From assembly GCA_965153455.1 (NCBI GenBank), contig OZ234501.1:7006001-7070000 (forward strand): a stretch of 64,000 nt of DNA, in the 5' to 3' direction. Below, piece by piece: positions 10,765-22,311 of this stretch. Both the position numbers and the translations under genes were made by a program. The notes beneath the pieces were generated by a model that worked only from the letters and a program-made list of their open reading frames with translations, had not been told where the DNA came from and made no database searches. This DNA is from Sphagnum compactum. Taxonomy: Eukaryota; Bryophyta; Sphagnopsida; Sphagnales. Position 1 is the stretch's first letter. Each line of letters starts with the position of its first letter.

Positions 10765-12003
10765 TTGAATGTTTGGTGTACTTGTCACATCATTATAGAA
10801 CCACATATATGGACTTACATAGTCACGGAAAAAGGCAAGGAATGTGTGTTACACAAAGAAAAAAAAGATGCACTTGTTTTGTATGTGAAGAAAATGCAAT
10901 CGATTGGGCAACCCTTAACACTCACACAACTAAGATTTAAAGTGGCTGAAATTACATACGAGATAATTACTCCTTCAATAATGGCATTCCGGGTTGGGGG
11001 CGGTTGAAATGGTTCAAGAAGTGTAATCTTGACCTATCCTTGAGAGTTGTGTAAGGTTTGGATGTTGGTTGTGCTAAAAGTGTATGTCCAACAAATGTTG
11101 CATCATTATACACAATCCTAACAAAGGCTTACAATGCACATGACTGTTAACCAAATCAAATTTGGAGTTGTGATGAATCAAGAACACAAGTCAAGATAAA
11201 CAAAGGTGTATAAGTTTTTGCATGGACAAGCTCCATACATGTGCATTTGATTACACCAAATGAACGAAAGTGAATGTATGTATTGTCTTGCATCATTGCA
11301 ACAAGGGAATCACTTCCAAATTTTTACATATTTAAAGGTAAACAATTTTGATAAAATTTCATTGAGAGGTGTGAGATTGGAACTATAATGACTATGCAAC
11401 CTAAAGCATGGATGACCACCATTCTATCTGATAAATAGATTTCACATTTCATCACATTTATTCAAGTATGCAGATGTGGTCTGAATACAGCTAATTGTCA
11501 TTTGCTAATTTTAGATGCCCACAATTCATATGTTATTATTAATGTTCCACATAAGGCAAAATAGGTGGGATTGGATTTGATTATTTTACCCTTTCACGCT
11601 AGCCATGTTAATTGGAACCTCTTGATGTTACATGTTTCAAATCGTTCAAAATGGCATTCAAAACTTGTAAGGATGTGTGGACATTAACAAACAAAGGAAA
11701 GGGTGTTGGAAAAGAAGACATGGCACAATGGTGTTTTTGGCCTTCAAAAAAACACTAAATCAACATAACATATGCAAGGGCTTTAAAGTGATTGGAATTT
11801 GGCCATTCAACATAGTCGTTATGGCAGATAAGTTACATCCTAGTGAGGCTTTTGTAGAAGTAGAAGCTTTTGATGCAAAGTTTGATAAGGTTAATTTGCA
11901 TGTTAAAGAGGTTTTATGTGAATTGATTATAGTTGGGGAGAGCGTTTGCCACCAATATGTAGACGTCAATGTTTCATTACTATGTAAATGTCAATGCTTT
12001 TGA
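10765..12003 (+). pseudogene. Decayed CENP-B/pogo-like DDE transposase
   Basis: Read across three frames, the sequence follows the order of CENP-B/jerky/pogo-like transposases. A helix-turn-helix part (QPLTLTQLRFKVAEIT) is near 10905-10960. Then come WFKK and NPDLSLRV-like residues, the first acidic block CDES near 11168, PNFYIF-like near 11310, PKAWMTT near 11405, the second acidic block LILDAHNS near 11505, LPFHASH near 11590, and the C-terminal KTLNQHNICKGFKVIGIWPFN in the last open frame (11677-12003). Several stops and frame changes make it inactive. I did not identify terminal inverted repeats, so element boundaries are unknown. Family assignment comes from the ordered motifs. Confidence 0.72.
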
Positions 12004-15000
12004 ATGTGAAGCACCTTGTGAAGGTTTTGTCCCAAGGTTGCATGACAATCCAAATAACTCACACATGAAGGGGATTTTAGTAGACTTGATCACTTTGGCA
12101 TCAAGGTCGCCACTACAAATTAATAGCCATGTTTCTAATTCGTTTTCTCTAACAGAGGCCCCTTGCAAGCCCACACATCGCGTCTCTACAAAAGAATCAT
12201 AATAGATTACTCCAAATCTATTATGATGACCTCTTATGTTTACATTTGTGCATTTTAGCAAAAATTAACTTGCAAAGAAAAAACAACCAAAGACCGTGAC
12301 CATTGAAATGAAGAAATGTTAGCGTCAAAGGATGGAAAAGTTGCTAAAAATGTTGAGAAAGAATTGGCCAAATGTGCAAGGCCAGAAGAATGGGTTATAA
12401 AAAATTGTTTGATGAGAGGTGGTAGGCTAACCGTTGTGTTGAACAAGGTAATGCACTCCATGTTACAATTAAAACTAATGAAATGAATGCCTATTGAACC
12501 CCCTTCTATGGAATCACACCATCAATTTGTAAGTTCAAGATGGTACCAACAATTGAGAAATGGAAATCTTGATGAAAAGGCAAAAAGGTGGTGCACATTA
12601 TAATGGTTGAACCAATGTGGGTCCACAAATTCCCTCTAAGCTCCACTCCTTGAAATGAAATTGTTCAAGAACTTATTGCAAGAAGCTCCAACATTCATTA
12701 AAAATTCGATATGAGGTCAATAGGAGCTTGTGATGAAAAAAGTGCAGGTGATTAATAGGATGCAATAAACGATTCACTGGGATTAAGTGGTGCAAGTTTG
12801 ATTACTATTAATCAATTTACAAGTCATGAGCCAAGATTTTTATAGCATTACATGGACAATTTTCATAGTGAAGTGATACACCTCAAGGCATAATTTTGAA
12901 ACATTTAAAACTAATCTTGGATAGTTTTGCAAGATATCTCTCAAATTATCGAAGTCAAGCTACTTTGTCCTCATGATGACCTACCATATATCAAGGATTT
13001 ATTATGAATTCATATAAAGAGGGCACAAATTAAACTTATAATCCAATTCCATTATGTATGAACCTCCTAAATGCCCATATTAGGTGCCTAAGCTTCCAAA
13101 CTTTGGAAATTTCTAAGAATTTATGGATGCACATAAAAATATGATTCCATTTTTGTTTTATTATTCATTCATTTGTTAATCCAATGAATTCTTTTCCATC
13201 TTAACTCTTTTTCTATTATGGGGTCTACAAACAAATTATCCATTTACAAGCCACATACCTTACGGCATCTTGAGCTATTGTTGCAAATCATTTTGAATTG
13301 GAAATTTTGGATGAAATGTAACAATCAAATTCAATGAATTCATTTTATTTTTTTGGGCTAAAAAAAATGCACATAGTTCGTATTCATGAAAAGTCATGAA
13401 AAAATGCAATAAAAAAAATAAATTGTCAATTTTTTATATTGACCCAAGCGTGGACATTTAAATTGTCGTTCATTTTATAGTCTAGTTTGTTTTATTTGTG
13501 GGTGGGGAGGGGGAAACGATTTGATATATTTTGCATGTGAAAGATCTTGATTGATTGAGGGTGTGAATAAATATGTTCTCTAAGCTAATCACATCCAACA
13601 CAATGTGTTAATTGTTTTGCAATATTCATCAATAAACATGAAAATTTGATAGTATAATGTGAAAGACTAGTGTAATACCTTGGTGGATTTGGCACACAAA
13701 TGTTGAATAATTAATTTTACTTCAGTTTCTTGGTTCAACGTTTGAGGGTAGAATTATAATTTTTTTGATAATAAAAAAATAAAATTATTATAAGGTACCT
13801 TTTATTTGAATTATTTTATTGGTCAGGTAAACCTCTATTTAATATCCTCCCTTCAAGATGATTACAAATCAAACTCTTACATCTTAAGCAACTTTTTGAA
13901 AATTTGACAAAGTAAAAGACAAATTTATAAAAATTTCAATATATTAAAAAATAATTTAATTTATGCCAAAGCTGCCAAGGTACTATAGTATTTAAATGCA
14001 ATCACTTTGGCCAATTATTATAATTGACCAATCAATATCAATCATTTTGTCAATCTCTTTCACAAGCACTAAATCATGTGCACATTTTCCAACATTATCA
14101 ACCTTCTTTGCCATAAACAATGGTATCTCATCCAAAATACTATAATGCGCAAACCAATTTTCTTTTTGCCAATGGAGTTATTATACCAAACAAATCATCA
14201 TGTAACAATTCCATTCCCTTCCAATAAACTCAAAACAAGTCTACCAAACGGTTCATTTTGTAACAACTCTACTCTTTTATGATTAATTCAAACAATGTTG
14301 TTAGGTTCAAGGTAGTAGGTTGGTTTTCAAGCCATTGGTAAATCTTATATTTTTGAAAAAACAACACCAAAGTTCTTAACCATTGACCACTATTGGATTA
14401 ATACCATACTCGTTTAGCAAATTCAATAATAATTTATTATTTAAAAAATAATTCAGTTATTTTTTAAATAAAAAAATTGTTGCCAAATTTCTGGAAATAT
14501 CTTTTGATATTTTCTTGGAAATAAGGTACCTTGATTTTTAAATAATAACTTTATCAAAAAAAAATTTAAGTTTTGATTTTTTAATTGTGTGTGTATGGGG
14601 AAAAATGCCAAATCTACCAAACCATTACAACATCAACTTTCGAACATACCTAATATTGGGGTTTTTTTTAATAATCATATTAGCTTGATCTTAATATTGG
14701 ATCATTTTGAAAACTTTCATTACCAATATAGTCTTGGTCTAGGATTGGGTATTTGAGGGATGTGATGCTTTTAATTTGCTATGATAGAATAATTGTACAA
14801 TATTTTGTGTAGGGTTTGTGCATCAAATGAAATTTACATCATTCCCCAATCTTTCTTACTTAAGTTAGGTAAAATTTACAACAATTTTACAATAAAAGAC
14901 TCCTACAAATTCCATCTTCTCCCCTTCCTCTCTTAGAGATTAAAATACAATTTGGATGATTTTTTCTCCCACCTATTGAATTTAATTGAATTTATAAATC

Positions 15001-16786
15001 GGTTTACAATTTGGGTGAATTTTGCTCCAACCCATTGAATTTAATGAATCTACCTTTGTTGCTTTTGGGTTTGGATTTTCTAATTTAATCTTATGTCAAA
15101 ACTCATCTTTAAACACCCATTTCTTCTCCTTCAACAATTTCCTCAATTTTTTATGAAACAACTAGGCATTTATTTTTGCAAAATGGATGTGTAGCAACTC
15201 AAATTAAAGGGGGAGAATCTTGTTTTTTTTTTTAAACAATTATTTCTTCATTCATCAAGAGGATTTTATTATTATCCATTGAATTATGGTACAATTTCCA
15301 ATTTGGAGCAAAATTAACATAAAAAATTCTTTAGGATTGCAAAATTCTTGAATCCTATTTGATGTATGTTGCATTCTATCAAGCTTGTCATGAATCCTTT
15401 ATTTGAAAAGCTTATTACCAATTATGCAAATTCCTATTAAAAGAACTTTTTTAAAATCACTTGGGTTTACGCCCAAATGTCACTTACACAAAGTGAATTA
15501 AAATAACCAATTTATTGTAGTTTTTGCCCAAATCAAATTGAAGTACATTGGATGATAATGTTCCTCTTGAAACATAAATCAACACATGAACAAAATGTCT
15601 CAATTGCATTATGCTCGCATACATGAAGAAGAGCTATATGGTGGTGAAACACAAAATTCTTAGTTTAGTAAGAACAAGGTATAAGCTACATGCATTTTCA
15701 CTTTAGAAAAAAAGAAAACCCATCATACAAGAATAGCTTCAACACATGTCTATCAAATAGTTAATTGATTTTGAAAATTTCATGTCAAAGGAAAAATATT
15801 CCTGAATATTCCAAAAAGATTCTTTACATTCCTTCAAAAAAATATTTTTCAAAAATTTCAACATAATCCAATTATTGTAAAGTCTGAAATATCTACCAAT
15901 TGGGTAAGATGATTAAAAAAAAAGTAGTAAATAAAGTTATTGACTAACAATAAGGTATATATGCTCATGTATGTTAAGGTAGAAGACTTACATGCTCAAC
16001 CCCCTATTCCATGTATGGTGGGTGTTGTGCATTGCATACAATGAGGAAAATGAGAAAGACCAACTTCATGAATCATTCCTCACTCGATTTGTAAGAAATG
16101 TATTCTAGACCTGCAAGACCTTCAAGCGGGTTAGGCATCTAACTTTAGGGTTTTCAAATTAAGAAATCAGGAACAATGCAGCCTCGAATTCGAGTCTTTG
16201 CAAGCATAAAAGCTATATTATGGTAGGGGTGTGCAATGGTTATGGGATCAAGGAAGCCGAACCAGAGTTAAATTGGAAAGGCCTACCCTCAAAATAGAGA
16301 GGTTATTTTACACGTTACAATTTTTCATGTCGATGGTTCTTGATTAGTATAGTTCGTTTCAGAAGCGACAGAAACACTCAGTCATGATGTTGGCTAGCAC
16401 TCAACAGACACTGCTTTGCAATTGCAAATATCCACATTAAGAGAACCTTCAAATGACAAGCATAGTGACAAACAAGATGGTTAAAAAGAAGTCCAAAGAA
16501 TCACAGTTTTTCTCTTTCCATTCAAGGTTTAATTATGACTTTCCAATTGTGCTGAAAGATGTACCATCACTACAAAGTAACTCTAAAAATCCTCTGATGC
16601 CAAAAGGTCAGAGGCTCCAACCCTGCTGCCACAACCCAAATTGCAAGCAGTAAAGAGAGATAATACCCACAAAGTTTTTAAGAGAAACCAACAATGCCAC
16701 GACACTTTTTAGTAACAGCTGCACCAAAGGATTGCATACAGGATCAAGAAGATCAACAGCTCAGATATCATAGGGATCCAAGGAAC
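12004..16786. other. AT-rich, apparently gene-free region
   Basis: Strongly A/T-biased with homopolymer runs; no frame shows coding character and no RNA gene was recognised. The last few hundred bases probably include the 3' UTR and flank of the minus-strand COX6B gene. Confidence 0.55.
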
Positions 16787-19140
16787 TCAATACCGACCAG
16801 GGAAGGTCCCATTTTCCCGTTCCTCATTCCACTTGTCAATCTGCACAAAAGTATGTTGAACGTCAACCATTTTACACATTGACCATGTTAACCCACAACA
16901 TCACTCTTCCAAATAACAACCAAGGAAGAAATTGCAATTCACGTACCCAGTCACCAGGACACAATGAGCGATAATACGTGGCATACTTTTTACACTCTTT
17001 TGCATCCTCTCCCTTCTCAGGAGCACACCTGCATCCATTGTGTTCCCAAGGTGTAATTTGTGTACGATGTGAAGCCAAGTTTGAAATCTTTTTTTGTGCT
17101 GAAACTATCTTTCAAAATAATGGTTCATTGTGTGATGCATCACAATGACTTACACATCCTGCAAGGGACCACTATTGCAATCTAGAATGCTGTCCCACAG
17201 TACAATCATGTCAAAGGACTTTGGACATAATTATTTAGATGATTGTATTTCAATTCTGTGGAACTTGCCAGAGTGATAAAGCCAGTATGCCATGGATCTG
17301 CTACTTCTTAAAAATGAGCACTGAAACCCCTCAGATCTACTTGAGGAGCACACAGGTTTCCTCCGAGACTGAGTGATTACACCCATAGTTCTTTTTTTTT
17401 AAGTCCCATAATTAGAATTCAAGCTCCCATGAGAAGTCTGCAATTCATCATTATGCAAATAATGCAAGTGTGACTTTGCCCCTATTGTTTCTATCACTGT
17501 CAAAGTACTGAAATGCTCCAATAATCACCACATGAGAGGGAAGGGTTCTTGTGTTCTGAGCTGCTGTAACAACGCAGTACAGGGATATGATCAACAGAAC
17601 TGCCTCTAAGGACCATTAAAACTCTTACTTGTGAAACTCATTGTAGCGAGTGTAACAATGTTTGGCCTGACTTGTTGTAGGAAATCGATAGTCCATGGGT
17701 GCTGTCTTTATATCATCCACCTGCAAGGGAGCCCTACCAACATAACTTCAGGTTCCATAGCTCACCTTTAGAAACATATTTCCTAAGTGATTAAGGATGA
17801 GAATTTGCTGAGATAAATCACATACCCAACCCTCTCAGCTTGAACAAAGTATAAGTACAAAGACAAAAAGTTACATACTGTTATCTTGGGCTTCTCGTCT
17901 TCCTCCCCCTCACTACTGGTTTCCTCAGTCTCCTGTAAACAATAGAAAAATCAGTGGTTTGTAACAAAATCAAACTGTGCGACTCCACAACACCAGTTAC
18001 AGTTTTGAGCCCCTCAATTTTCTGATCCACACCATTGGTGTGAATTTTTCGATTCGCACAGTTTATTACATTTTGCATTGTAGGACAACCAATTCAAATA
18101 GTCGCTCAACATGCAGATACACAAACTCTCCAAATGGTCAAGGAGATGGTACCCCATCCGCATCCTGCATTTTACAAAGACACTGAACATGAAAGAGTCA
18201 CTGCAGTATCCAATGACCTCAACTATAGGACAATTCTTGCAGGTTCTATCTGCACCAGAAAAAAAGACTCTCAACTTGTCATTGTTGTGAGCTTGTGAAA
18301 GCTCATTAAAATGTGTACCTCACTCAGGAGAGCCTAGATTTTATTGCAAGGGATGTTCAAAGTGTCCAAAGCTACACACATATCTCATAGAGAAGACATA
18401 TGCCGTTTCTGTATAACAAACCCTCTGATTTGCATCATCCTTGAAATTCTTAGCTTACTTCACTGCATCGGGGAAAAATCTGCTGTTGATGAATGTAAGA
18501 TATCCACTGACGACTCGATTCTCTGGGTATGGGAATTGGATCACTAGTGATTCCAAACGCTCAGCAAACTCTCAGCTAGCTCAAACCCGAAATTCAGAAC
18601 GAGACTAAAATTCGATGGACATGATGGAAGAGCCAATGCCACAAAAGCAGTGAGAGAGACAAACCCAAAATCGCAGTAAAGCTCAAAGTACCTTAACGTT
18701 CTCCTCAACTTCTTCTTCACTCGTTTCTTGCACCTGAAACAACAGTCAGAATCCCAGAATCCTTTGCTGTGAAGAAAAAAAAGGCAAACGAGAAAAAAAA
18801 ATGCACGCTGCTCCCACAAGGACCAAGATTTCCCACAAGATTAATACATTCCCAGCACTAGCAAATCTAAAGCTACACATATTGCACGAGGATGTGAAAG
18901 GAATCAGAAAGAAGCAAATAGATCCAATCGGAGCCTCCTATTCTCTAGATCCTTCTCTTCCGATACAGGCACAGAAAAAAAAAAACCTAGAGAAACGAAC
19001 TGTAGTAGAAACCACCAGCACCAGCACCAGCACCACCAGTTTTTGTTCTAGAAAATAAAGAAGAAGAAGCAACAGTGAGTGAGAAAGAGACCGACCTGCT
19101 GCTCAAGCACTTGCTCCGCTATGGCAATGTTATTGCCCAT
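16787..19140 (-). CDS. COX6B: Cytochrome c oxidase subunit 6b (COX6B)
   Basis: Six exons join in phase at GT-AG introns: 19096-19140, 18692-18733, 17879-17932, 17629-17720, 16947-17028 and 16787-16840, encoding 122 residues. The first three exons give an acidic N-terminal extension of about 47 residues (for example ETEETSSEGEEDEK). The conserved core starts at TAPMDYRFPTTSQAKHC. The twin-cysteine helices are intact: C-x9-C in CYTRYNEFHKC and C-x10-C in CKKYATYYRSLC, followed by PGDWIDKWNEERENGTFPG. COX6B is imported into the mitochondrial intermembrane space through the Mia40 route and sits on the outer face of complex IV, bridging the dimer. The acidic extension matches the long plant isoform. 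A CAG/CAA-rich stretch lies just upstream of the ATG. Everything needed for function appears present. Confidence 0.93.
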
Positions 19141-19327
19141 TGCGGATCCTCCTTTACAACAACAACAACAACAACAACATCAGCAGTTCAGTTGTGCTGC
19201 TCCTTCACCTCGTCTTCCTCCTCCTCTTCGGGGGTCTTGGCAAGTGAGAAAAGCGCAAGGCAGAAAGGGCTGCTGCGCCATTCTGAGTTTGCAAAGTTCT
19301 TCAGTTTTTCCCCCCTCTTTTTTTCTT

Positions 19328-19814
19328 TGTTGGCCTTGCCTTGGTAGGCAAGAAGGATATTGGGTTTAGATTCATTATAGAGTATAGTAGCTTAAGGGAT
19401 TTTTATAGGCCCCTAGGTTATAACTCTAAACAATCTAGATTAATTATATAGGGATTAAATCTCTAGTAGATTTAATAATTTAATTATAATTTAATATAGA
19501 GATTTAATAACTCTATATAACCTAGGGGCCAAACTCTATAATAATAGGTCTATTTTATTTTTATTATATGAGGATTTTTGAAAGATGATAATTTTGGCTT
19601 GTGTTGAAACTTGAGAAATTTAGTTACAGAGTTATAATAATAATTACCTTGAAGGATTTTGGTTTCTTTCTTTTTAGAGGATTTTTTGAAAGATTATATT
19701 TTTTGCATGGTGAAAATATTTGAGTTTTTTTTTCATAATTCTTCTTCTTTTGCCTTAAGATACTTTTTTTTTTTAATGTAAATGGCAAGGCCCTTGTAAG
19801 TGACACACCCCTTT
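19328..19814 (-). mobile_element. Dispersed repeat family A, copy 2, with an internal 123-bp palindromic insert
   Basis: Reverse-orientation copy of the 8957-9300 element, beginning TTGTTGGCCTTGCC and ending GTGACACACCCCTTTG. It is about 130 bp longer than the other copies because of the segment at 19408-19530. Confidence 0.78.
19408..19530. mobile_element. Possible nested MITE or inverted duplication
   Basis: Flanked by a perfect 15-bp inverted repeat, GGCCCCTAGGTTATA (19408-19422) and TATAACCTAGGGGCC (19516-19530). The interior is AT-rich with further hairpin potential (TAGAGATTTAATAACTC-like segments). Copy 1 of the host repeat has a single CCTAGGGGCC at this point and copy 3 has CCTACAGGCC, so either a MITE inserted here or the native motif was duplicated in inverted orientation. 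Confidence 0.55.
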
Positions 19815-19871
19815 GTTTTGTTTGTTTATTTTTGGAGAGTGAAGGGGAAGCTTTTTTTCTGGTTGGAATTG

Positions 19872-20300
19872 GGGATTTCTTTCCTTGGCTCACTTTTACG
19901 TACTTCACATGTTCCTATTGTCCATGGATTAATTTGTGATGGATGAATTTGTGATGCATCCATACAAAACTTTTGGCTCTCATGGATGAATTTGTGATGC
20001 ACCCATACAAAACTGGCCAAAGTTTTGGTATCCCCACATTCTAGGGTCATGTGAGGATTTCTTTCCTTGGCTCACTTTTACATACTTCACATGTTCCCCT
20101 ATTGTCCATGGATGAATTTCATTGGCTTCACACCCTTCTTCATGGTAAAGACATTATGATGCATGCATGCATAAACGTCAAAGTTTGGTATATCCTTAAA
20201 TTCTAGGGTCATTTGGGGGGTTTCTTTCCTTGCTCAATTTACATACTTTGCACGTTGTTCATGTTCATGGATGAATTTTATTACCAATTCTATTGGCTCT
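19872..20300 (+). repeat. Three-copy tandem repeat, about 170 bp unit
   Basis: Units start near 19874, 20053 and 20219 with GG(A/G)TTTCTTTCCTTG(G)CTCA and continue with a CATACTT-CACATGTT-like segment, GTCCATGGATGAATTT and TTCTAGGGTCAT(G/T)TG. A partial relative occurs near 22910-22950. The third unit is truncated. Confidence 0.8.
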
Positions 20301-20350
20301 ATGCTTCAAGGTACATCTCATATCTCATATATATAATATCGTTGGTTTTG

Positions 20351-20735
20351 TCCTCTTGCGGTGGTGTCCGGTTGTCCTTTCCATCCATCCGTCCCCTCTT
20401 CCATCCATCTAAGTTCTTCATCCCGGAAGAAGAAGATGATGGAAGAGGAGGACGGATGGCAGCAGCATGCAGCTCAGCTTTGCATGGTTGTCCTCTTGCG
20501 GCGGTGTTTGGTCGTCTCGTCTTCCTCCATTGTTGTGGAAAGTGGGGGATGCCACGAAGAAGAAGAAGATCGTCCTCTTGCGGTGGTGTCCGGCCGTCCC
20601 GTCTTCCTCCATTGTTGTGTAAAGTGGGGGATGCCAGGAAGAAGAAGAAAAAGACTGTCCTCTTGCGGTGGTGTCCGGCCGTCCCGTCTTCCTCCATTGT
20701 TGTGAAAAGTGGGGGATGCCAAGAAGAAGAAGAAG
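20351..20735 (+). repeat. Minisatellite, about 84 bp unit, three full copies plus one partial
   Basis: Full units start at about 20490, 20573 and 20659 with TCCTCTTGCGG(T/C)GGTGT, then CGTCTTCCTCCATTGTTGTG and AGTGGGGGATGCCA, ending in GAAGAAGAAG. A partial unit starts at 20351. Because the unit is stop-poor on both strands, several overlapping open frames of 110-250 codons run through it; I treat them as artefacts. Confidence 0.85.
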
Positions 20736-20763
20736 ACAAAGAAAAAGAAGAAGAAGAAGAAGA

Positions 20764-21369
20764 TGGATTGATGTGGGTTTTCGTTTTGTGCAGACGAGTC
20801 GCCAGTGGAACAAGTGAGACGAATGGTTCCCATTTCGGATGATCCGAGTCTGCCGGTATGGACATTCCGGATGTGCACAATAGGCTTACTATTTTGTTTC
20901 TAGAAGGCAATTCTTGCTTGGAATTCCTGGAAGATGCCATTAGAGAACTTGGAAATTCTTTCTCAACATGCTTTGCATGTACTTTATGAAAGGTTTGAAG
21001 TTCTGAGGCTTTTGTCAGGGTTTCAGTGTGAGGATTTTCCAGTGTTTTCAAACAACTTCATCACAAAGGTGGGTCATTCCATAATCACTTTTTTTTTTTA
21101 ATTTAAAAAAATTTTCAATTCGAGTTTTTTGTTAACAAAATTTCTATTTAGGCCTAAAGATTAGAATCTTTTTATTATTTTGACTTAGGATTTTAAAAAA
21201 TTGTCATTTTGGCTTGGGTTAGAATCTTTTTATTGTTTTGACTTAAGATTAACAAAAATTTAGCACTGAGGCTTACAATTAGGTTTAAAATTGGGCATTC
21301 TAAAAAATTCCTGAAAAACATTTCTCAAAATGCTTGAAAAATATTCATTAGTTTGAGAATCTTTATTCT
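20764..21369 (+). repeat. Direct repeat B, copy 1, carrying an OPT transporter exon fragment
   Basis: About 605 bp, closely matching 21659-22311. It begins GATTGATGTGGGTTTT-GTTTTGTGCAG and continues into the transporter-like segment (20796-20903). A second short coding-like block (about 20938-21068, ENLEILSQHAL...) ends at CACAAAG|GTGGGTC, a plausible splice donor, and is followed by AT-rich sequence. It lacks 54 bp that copy 2 has directly after GTGCAG. Confidence 0.8.
20796..20903 (+). pseudogene. Oligopeptide transporter (OPT) N-terminal fragment, copy 1
   Basis: Thirty-five codons ending at TAG: VEQVRRMVPISDDPSLPVWTFR followed by MCTIGLLFCF. This resembles the conserved cytosolic N-terminus of plant OPT proteins (P-x-E-E-V-R-x-T-V-P-x-T-D-D-P-x-LPVWTFR) and the start of the first membrane helix. 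The frame stops at once and no other transporter parts follow, so it is a gene fragment inside a repeat. Confidence 0.7.
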
Positions 21370-21658
21370 GCCCAATATATTTTGGGTAGCTTATATAGGT
21401 TGATTTTTTTTCATTTTTGCTGAAGAATTTGGGAAATCAACAAATCCTATGCTCGGAAATATTCATGAGATTTTTTTTCTAAGATGCTTGAAAAAATTTC
21501 AGGCAATTTTGGAAATTTTTGCTTACTTTGGAAAGTTATAAATGCTGATTTTTATCGTTTCTACCCAAAATATATTGGGCACTGGATGCTTGAAATTTAT
21601 TGGCATTTTGGGAATTCTCATTTTGCTCAATAATAACCGGCACCTTATAAATGTTGAA
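21370..21658 (+). other. Spacer between the two copies of repeat B
   Basis: AT-rich sequence with degenerate reiterations of GCCCAAAATATATTGGGCA-type motifs, CTTGAAAAAATTT and TTGGGAA. It resembles, in inverse orientation, the degenerate array at 57.7-58.2 kb. No gene seen. Confidence 0.5.
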
Positions 21659-22311
21659 GATTGATGTGGGTTTTAGTTTTGTGCAGTCCGGGGGAAGGAC
21701 TAGAGGGACTGAAAGCATTGGAACAGGGTGGGAACGTGGACGAGTTGCCAATGGAACAAGTGAGACGAACGGTTCCCAATACGGATGATCCGAGTCTGCC
21801 GGTATGGACATTCCGGATGTGCACAATAGGCTTGCTATTTTGTTTCTAGAAGGCAATTCTTGCTTGGAATTCCTGGAAGATGCCATTAGAGAACTTGGAA
21901 ATTCTTTCTCAACATGCTTTGCGTGTACTTTATGAAAGGTTTAAAGTTCTGAGGCTTTTGTCAGGATTTCAGTGTGAGGATTTTCTAATGTTTCCAAACA
22001 ACTTCATCACAAAGGTGGGTCATTTCATTATTTTTTTTTTTAAATTTAAAAAAAAATTCAATTCGAGTTTTTTGTTAACAAAATTTCTATTTAGGCCTAA
22101 GGATTAGAATCTTTTTATTATTTGACTTAGGATTTTTAAAAATTGTCATTTTGGCTTGGGTTAGAATCTTTTTATTGTTTTGACTTAAGATTAACAAAAA
22201 TTTAGCACTAAGGCTTACAATTAGGTTTAAAATTGGGCATTCTAAAAAATTCCTAAAAAACGTTTCTCAAAATGCTTGAAAAATATTCATTAGTTTGAGA
22301 ATCTTTATTCT
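21659..22311 (+). repeat. Direct repeat B, copy 2
   Basis: Second copy of the 20764-21369 unit, with the additional 54 bp (starting TCCGGGGGAAGG) after GTGCAG. Similarity stops near TTTATTCT on the right in both copies. The spacing suggests tandem duplication with later divergence. Confidence 0.8.
21661..21849 (+). pseudogene. Oligopeptide transporter (OPT) N-terminal fragment, copy 2
   Basis: Open frame ending MEQVRRTVPNTDDPSLPVWTFR then MCTIGLLFCF and a stop. It keeps the canonical R-x-TVP-x-TDDPSLPVWTFR of OPT transporters better than copy 1. The 54-bp segment missing from copy 1 adds residues upstream (EGLEGLKALEQGG), which may be more of the original first exon. No downstream transmembrane segments follow. 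Confidence 0.7.

Noticed and set aside
16125-16215. Possible tRNA-like T-arm (TCGAATTCGAGTC)
   Set aside because: No acceptor stem, D-arm or anticodon arm could be assembled around it.
20213-21051. Overlapping open frames of 114-250 codons on both strands
   Set aside because: They are produced by the stop-poor 84-bp minisatellite and GAA/CTT tracts; several frames are open at once and none shows family motifs.
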